Source of the DNA: Chthoniobacter sp.
GTDB taxonomy: Bacteria > Verrucomicrobiota > Verrucomicrobiia > Chthoniobacterales > Chthoniobacteraceae
Reading direction: 5' to 3'
Assembly: GCA_021414005.1 (NCBI GenBank)
Contig: JAIOPH010000013.1
Span: 186,001 to 250,000 of the forward strand
Length of the DNA stretch: 64,000 nucleotides
Within the stretch, counting starts at the first letter, position 1, and each line of letters begins with the position of its first letter. Positions 61,001 through 64,000 of the stretch are shown in pieces. Position numbers and translations under genes: made by a program. Under the pieces are notes generated by a model. That model searched no databases and had not been told where the DNA came from. It saw only the letters and a list, made by a program, of their open reading frames with translations.

Positions 61001-64000
61001 TCCGCCCGTTCCCGAGATGACGCCGGCAAAGCTGGCACCAGCCGTTCCGTTCGTATCCGGCGCGGTGCCAAAGCCGATGGTCAGCGTATTGGCTCCGAGG
61101 AGCACCTTGGAAGTGGACGCCCCGGCAAGCGAGGCAATGGCCTGATTGGCTCCGAGCGGGAAGCCGGCGCTGCCGCCGATGTTTAAAGTGGACCCGCCCG
61201 CCCCGGCGTCGTCCATGGTGATGGAAGTCCGACCGTTGACCGTGGGCAGCGCGTTGGCCACGTTGGCGTTGAGCGTGCCATCGCCCGCGACCACGCTGCG
61301 AATAAACGTTGGCCCAAGGTAGCTGTTGGCCGCGTTAAGGTTCGAGGTCGTGCCGTTGACGACCAAGTCGTCATTGAAACCAGCGGGCGCTCCCGTGATT
61401 TGGATCGCGGCGTTGACATTGACCGTCCCGCCACCGGCGAGGGTCAGGACCACACTGGTCTTGTTGATTACGCCATTCAGATTCAGCGTGCCGCCGTTTG
61501 CGTTGATGGTCGAGTTGCTCGCGATGGTGATCGGGCCGCCCACCGTGGCCGTGCCGCCGGCGGTGACGGTCAACGCGCCCAGCGCGTTCGCCGCCCCGGT
61601 GCCAGCCCCATTCAGAGTCAGCGCCTCCGCTCCGAGAACGATGCCATTCGCCAGCCGCAATGTCGCGCCGCCCACGACCGTTGTGCCCGCTGCCGCCGTG
61701 CCGAGCGCTGTGTTGTTCTGCACTTCCAAAACGCCGGCGTTCACTGTCGTCAGGCCGGTGTAGGTATTCGGCCCGCTGACGTTGGTCGTTCCGGTGCCGT
61801 TGTGGTTGACTACGCCCGTGCCACTGATCACGCCGGCAGCCGTGTTGGTATTCGGGGTCGCGACGATGAAGTTCACGGCTCCGGTTCCAGTCACGGCCAC
61901 GGCGTTGCCGAGGGTGCCATTATTGGCCAGATTAACAGCCAAGGCCGCGCCGGCCGCCACGGCCACTGCGCTGGCGGGATTGATGGTGCCCGTGACTCCA
62001 TTGCCGACCTGAAGGACTCCGGCATTTACAGTGGTCGCCCCGGAGTAGGTGTTCGTCCCGGTCAGGATGGAAGTTCCGGCACCGCTTTGCGTCAGCGCCC
62101 CGGCTCCGGTGATGGCATTGGTCAAGGTCTGGGTTCCCGCAGCGTTATTGGTGTTCACCAGCGCGCCAGCCGAGACAGCCACCGTATTACCGAAGGTTCC
62201 CGTACCGCCGGCCACATTGATGCCCAGCGTGCCACCGGTAACGGTCACCACGCTGGCGGCGTTGAGGTTGCCCGCTCCGCCCGTGCCGACCTGCAGAGTA
62301 CCTGCGGTGACGGTGGTCGGTCCGGTAAAGGTGTTGTTGGCCGTCAGGTTGGTCGTCCCGGCGCCGCTCTGCGTCAACGCACCAGCACCGGTCACGACAC
62401 CCGAGAGGGTTTGGGTTCCAGCGGTGATGTTCGTGTTCACAAGCCCGCCCGCGTTGACCGTCACGGCGTTGCCAAAAACACCGGTGTTGACCAGGTTGAT
62501 GCCGAGGGTGCCGGTATTATTGACCGTCACCGCGCTCGCTGCGTTGATGCTACCCGTCGCGTTATTGCCCACCTGAAGGACTCCGGCGTTAACGGTCGTG
62601 GCTCCGGTGTAGGTATTAGCTCCGGTGAGGAGGGTGGTGCCCGTTCCGCTTTGCGTCAGCACGAGAATGCTGCCGCCGCCATCGCTCAGGACGCCAGAAA
62701 GCGTATTGTTATTCGCGGAGTTGACGTTGACGGTGCCCGTGCCACCAGCCGTGTTGGTGATGTTCATCGCCAGCGCATTGCCAACGGTATTGACGATTAA
62801 CAAGGTGCCGCCCGTGCCGACGGTGATTACCCCAGTGCCGACCGAACCAACCTGAGTGGAGGTGCCTATTTGCAAAGTGCCCCCGGTAATCAATGTCCCT
62901 GCGGTAAAGGTGTTGCCGGAATTGGTCAGAATGGCCGTGCCGGGACCTTGGTTGGCCAGGAAGAGAGTGCCAGCAGCTCCGTTTGTCAGGGTGCCAGTGA
63001 GCGTCGTGATAGCAGACGTGGATTGCAGGGTGACAACACCTTGGCCGCCGATGCCGTTGGTGATGTTATTGTTCAAGATGCCGCCAGCGACGTTGGCCAC
63101 TCGAAAGCCGCCGCCGTTGTCCACGACCACGGTATTGCTTCCGATGTTCGCGCCGGCTGTCGCTCCTGCCGCCGCCGTCCCGATAATCAGGTTGCTACTC
63201 GCTCCCGTGACGCGCGTCCCCCCCTGATAGGTGTTGATATTCGCGAAGACGGTGGTTCCGCCGGGCGTCGGGGTGACGCCATTCAGACCCTGAACGAAAT
63301 TACCGATTCCGCTAATTACGCCAGACACGCTTTGCGATCCACTGGTGTTGACGCCCTCGACGGTGCCGTTGTTGGTAATGGCATTGGCGAAGTTATTGGA
63401 CACGGCTCCGAGATTGAGGTCGAGGAACGCGCCGGGGTTCACTGTCACGGCGCTCGCGCCGTTCAGGTTGCCCGTGGTACCGTTGCCGATCTGCAAGTGG
63501 CCGGCCTGAATCACGGTGTTGCCGATGTAGCCGTTGGCGTTGTTCGCCAAAATCTGGGTACTTGCCCCGTCCTTGACGATCCCACCCAAGTCTCCCGCCG
63601 CGCCAATCTGCCCAAAGAACGTGGTGGTGCCCGCAGCGGTGCCGATGGTGAGGGTGTTGCCGTTGAGGTTGATCCTGGAACTCAGGCCGATCGCCGAGTT
63701 CGGGCTGGTCAGCGAAGCGACGACCTGACCGACGCCACCGTTGAGGTTCAAGATCGAGCCGCCGAGGCTCGTGCTGTCATCCATCGTCACCGCCGAACGC
63801 GGCGCGGTGGGCAGGGCTCCGGCTACATTCGCATTAAGAATGCCGGTGCCCGCGCCGCCGCTGCTGCGGATAGTCGTCGGGCCGTTGTAGGTATTCGCGG
63901 CGTTGAGATTCGTCGTCAGGCTTTCCACCACGAGATCAGAACTCGCGGCTGCGCCGGAAATGACCGAGTTCACATTGATGGTGCCGCCGCCCGCCGTGGC
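58082..64000 (-). CDS. Giant autotransporter (type Va), 5' end outside the window
   Basis: The frame is open to the right edge, so the start is missing; at least 1,972 residues are visible. Nearly all of it is a Gly/Thr/Asn/Ala-rich passenger of parallel-beta-helix type with passenger-associated repeats: units such as GAGTTNLTANNTFTGPTTV, NTYTGATTVNAGVLQVGN and TYQGGTTLNAGRLDI recur. From about residue 1,690 the C-terminal translocation barrel begins (GVFFTGSGEFTDVGKT, LGMDYRVNENFAIGVNLGYSR, YATYFRQGFYVDALAQGGYNTY) and ends in ...GVRVEF with the terminal aromatic Phe that outer-membrane insertion requires. A repeat-rich surface adhesin-like role is likely; no enzymatic motif is visible. The gene is transcribed leftward and ends at a strong terminator. 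Confidence 0.94.
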   Translation of the reverse strand, partial: ATAGGGTINVNSVISGAAASSDLVVESLTTNLNAANTYNGPTTIRSSGGAGTGILNANVAGALPTAPRSAVTMDDSTSLGGSILNLNGGVGQVVASLTSPNSAIGLSSRINLNGNTLTIGTAAGTTTFFGQIGAAGDLGGIVKDGASTQILANNANGYIGNTVIQAGHLQIGNGTTGNLNGASAVTVNPGAFLDLNLGAVSNNFANAITNNGTVEGVNTSGSQSVSGVISGIGNFVQGLNGVTPTPGGTTVFANINTYQGGTRVTGASSNLIIGTAAAGATAGANIGSNTVVVDNGGGFRVANVAGGILNNNITNGIGGQGVVTLQSTSAITTLTGTLTNGAAGTLFLANQGPGTAILTNSGNTFTAGTLITGGTLQIGTSTQVGSVGTGVITVGTGGTLLIVNTVGNALAMNITNTAGGTGTVNVNSANNNTLSGVLSDGGGSILVLTQSGTGTTLLTGANTYTGATTVNAGVLQVGNNATGSINAASAVTVNNTGTLGINLVNTGVFGNAVTVNAGGLVNTNITAGTQTLSGVVTGAGALTQSGAGTTNLTANNTFTGPTTVTAGTLQVGTGGAGNLNAASVVTVTGGTLGINVAGGTGTFGNTVAVSAGALVNTNNAAGTQTLTNAITGAGALTQSGAGTSILTGTNTYSGATTVNAGVLQVGNGVTGTINPASAVAVAAGAALAVNLANNGTLGNAVAVTGTGAVNFIVATPNTNTAAGVISGTGVVNHNGTGTTNVSGPNTYTGLTTVNAGVLEVQNNTALGTAAAGTTVVGGATLRLANGIVLGAEALTLNGAGTGAANALGALTVTAGGTATVGGPITIASNSTINANGGTLNLNGVINKTSVVLTLAGGGTVNVNAAIQITGAPAGFNDDLVVNGTTSNLNAANSYLGPTFIRSVVAGDGTLNANVANALPTVNGRTSITMDDAGAGGSTLNIGGSAGFPLGANQAIASLAGASTSKVLLGANTLTIGFGTAPDTNGTAGASFAGVISGTGGILKNEGSTQIFAGNNTYTGPTNVQGGILQAGFLNTAFGVNSAVTVAGAANALELANFSETIGSLAGTANVKNTVNNGPGGAVLTISGTAGIAATYSGVISDTAGTPLALVLNDGSVGGTTVESFSGQSTYQGGTTLNAGRLDIDASSIAVGAIPSVNPVASGPVGTGTLTINGGTIGTSLAIGSNNAIGNNVQVNGDFAVAGANGNNDGVTFTGNTNLAGATTITTNSGFLDFSGTITGGGGLTLAGATFTYIGSSSIGGVPGILGQVDASNTYAGTTTVQSGFVLLGKNSGAIAIPGNLVVDAGATVQVDSFVPNTVGLGTTANQIATTSNVTVNGTLDLSGINQTINGLTGAGQVRLDDVNGGNVGTAAIFTVGSGNFGGSIVDSNKGGQLTKNTAGTLTLTGASTYTGNTNINLGSLVVNGSLKSANILVNPLGTLVGFGKTSGNVTNSGTFRPGSNTTQPGTFTIGGNYTQTASGNLVIEIAGKGASDHDLVKVAGKANLNGNLRIVNVNGTRLKVGDKITFISAAGGVSGEFANVNNDFEITDRILTADVHYHTTSVSLELQQGSFGDFAKFKGATPNQRSVAHALDKVAFNTEEGKLIGFLNNEPLGNLLHDFDLIAAEELQAIYTIGFAQANVQTSNLSRRLDDIRSGSAGFSASGYSATGMEPQYSSNYLAPNGGLAGPGGKMSKEMRPPVDNRVGVFFTGSGEFTDVGKTSNASGYNLATAGFTLGMDYRVNENFAIGVNLGYSRTNADLFGNGKVNVDGMKLGLYATYFRQGFYVDALAQGGYNTYDTRRSALQGSATGSTDGTEFNAHLAVGYDWHRGGLTVGPMASVQYTRVGFDSFREDGSLAPLTYGSQSGDSLRTALGAKASYEIQAGSVIIKPEVRAAWQHEFADNALAIDARFSNGGGNTFNVQGAEIGADSLLLGAGVAVLWNERTSTYVYYDGEIGRSNYESNNVSGGVRVEF
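62008..62571 (-). repeat. 282-bp in-phase tandem repeats in the autotransporter passenger
   Basis: The same anchor (plus-strand CCTG followed by AAGGACTCC or a close variant) occurs at 62008, 62290 and 62572, exactly 282 bp apart, i.e. 94 residues per unit. Each unit runs: ...TYTGATTVNAGVLQVG, a GSINAASAVTV block, GTLGINL, GNAVTVNAGGLVNTN, AGTQTLSGV and GAGALTQSGAGT. Further copies outside this interval are more diverged and not at a fixed period. Confidence 0.85.

Noticed and set aside
59000..63800. Several 60-466-residue frames on the plus strand opposite the autotransporter
   Set aside because: They are complements of the repetitive passenger, rich in Val/Pro/Ala, without signals or family motifs.

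Overview
The window is GC-rich bacterial chromosome, almost fully coding. It most probably comes from the phylum Verrucomicrobiota (PVC superphylum). The markers are a planctomycete-type cytochrome c (DUF1549/DUF1553) gene paired with a DUF1501 gene, two secreted sulfatases, two large MoxR-DUF58-VWA (Bat) operons, a giant autotransporter built of passenger repeats, and many palindromic elements between cistrons. The genus cannot be read from the sequence. There are three tRNA genes (Glu, Phe, His), no rRNA and no CRISPR array.

Region by region. 1-7.4 kb: housekeeping genes (end of a YebC regulator, an MFS transporter, an unusual single ORF fusing a low-molecular-weight phosphatase, ribose-5-phosphate isomerase B and serine hydroxymethyltransferase, a DUF2167 membrane protein, an isolated GspF/PilC-like protein, ribD). 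7.4-11.6 kb: DUF1501/DUF1553 pair. 11.7-20.4 kb: first Bat operon (MoxR, small membrane protein, DUF58, DUF4381-like, BatA, fused BatB-BatC, BatD, BatE-like), coupled mostly by 4-bp overlaps. 20.5-26.9 kb: YwaF-like membrane protein, two sulfatases, a secreted esterase and a Tat-exported FAD oxidoreductase. 27.0-40.8 kb: second Bat-like operon (MoxR, DUF58, two VWA membrane proteins, DUF4175-like coiled-coil protein, secreted terpenoid-cyclase-fold protein, large modular secreted protein). 40.8-42.8 kb: pabB, a small secreted protein, tRNA-Glu. 42.8-47.4 kb: a lower-GC accessory segment in which one 1,101-residue gene (metallophosphoesterase + STAND NTPase + helical repeats) lies between the broken remains of type I restriction-modification genes hsdM and hsdR. 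47.5-57.9 kb: rapA, DUF1361, a DD-carboxypeptidase, a glycoside hydrolase, a trypsin-like protease, tRNA-Phe, rnc, a membrane-anchored protein and tRNA-His. 58.0-64.0 kb: the 3' part of a very large autotransporter gene that runs off the window.

How they work together. The two Bat operons look like separate envelope-associated chaperone/assembly systems (MoxR AAA+ ATPase, cytosolic DUF58, membrane VWA proteins displaying MIDAS sites, periplasmic TPR or coiled-coil partners). The sulfatases, esterase, glycosidase and FAD enzyme suggest degradation of sulfated or complex polysaccharide. The best candidate for a new system is the metallophosphoesterase-STAND protein, a predicted conflict/antiphage NTPase located inside a decayed restriction locus next to tRNA-Glu. 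A second notable object is the triple-domain phosphatase-RpiB-GlyA gene. A third theme is palindromic elements at operon junctions, two of which have become part of reading frames.
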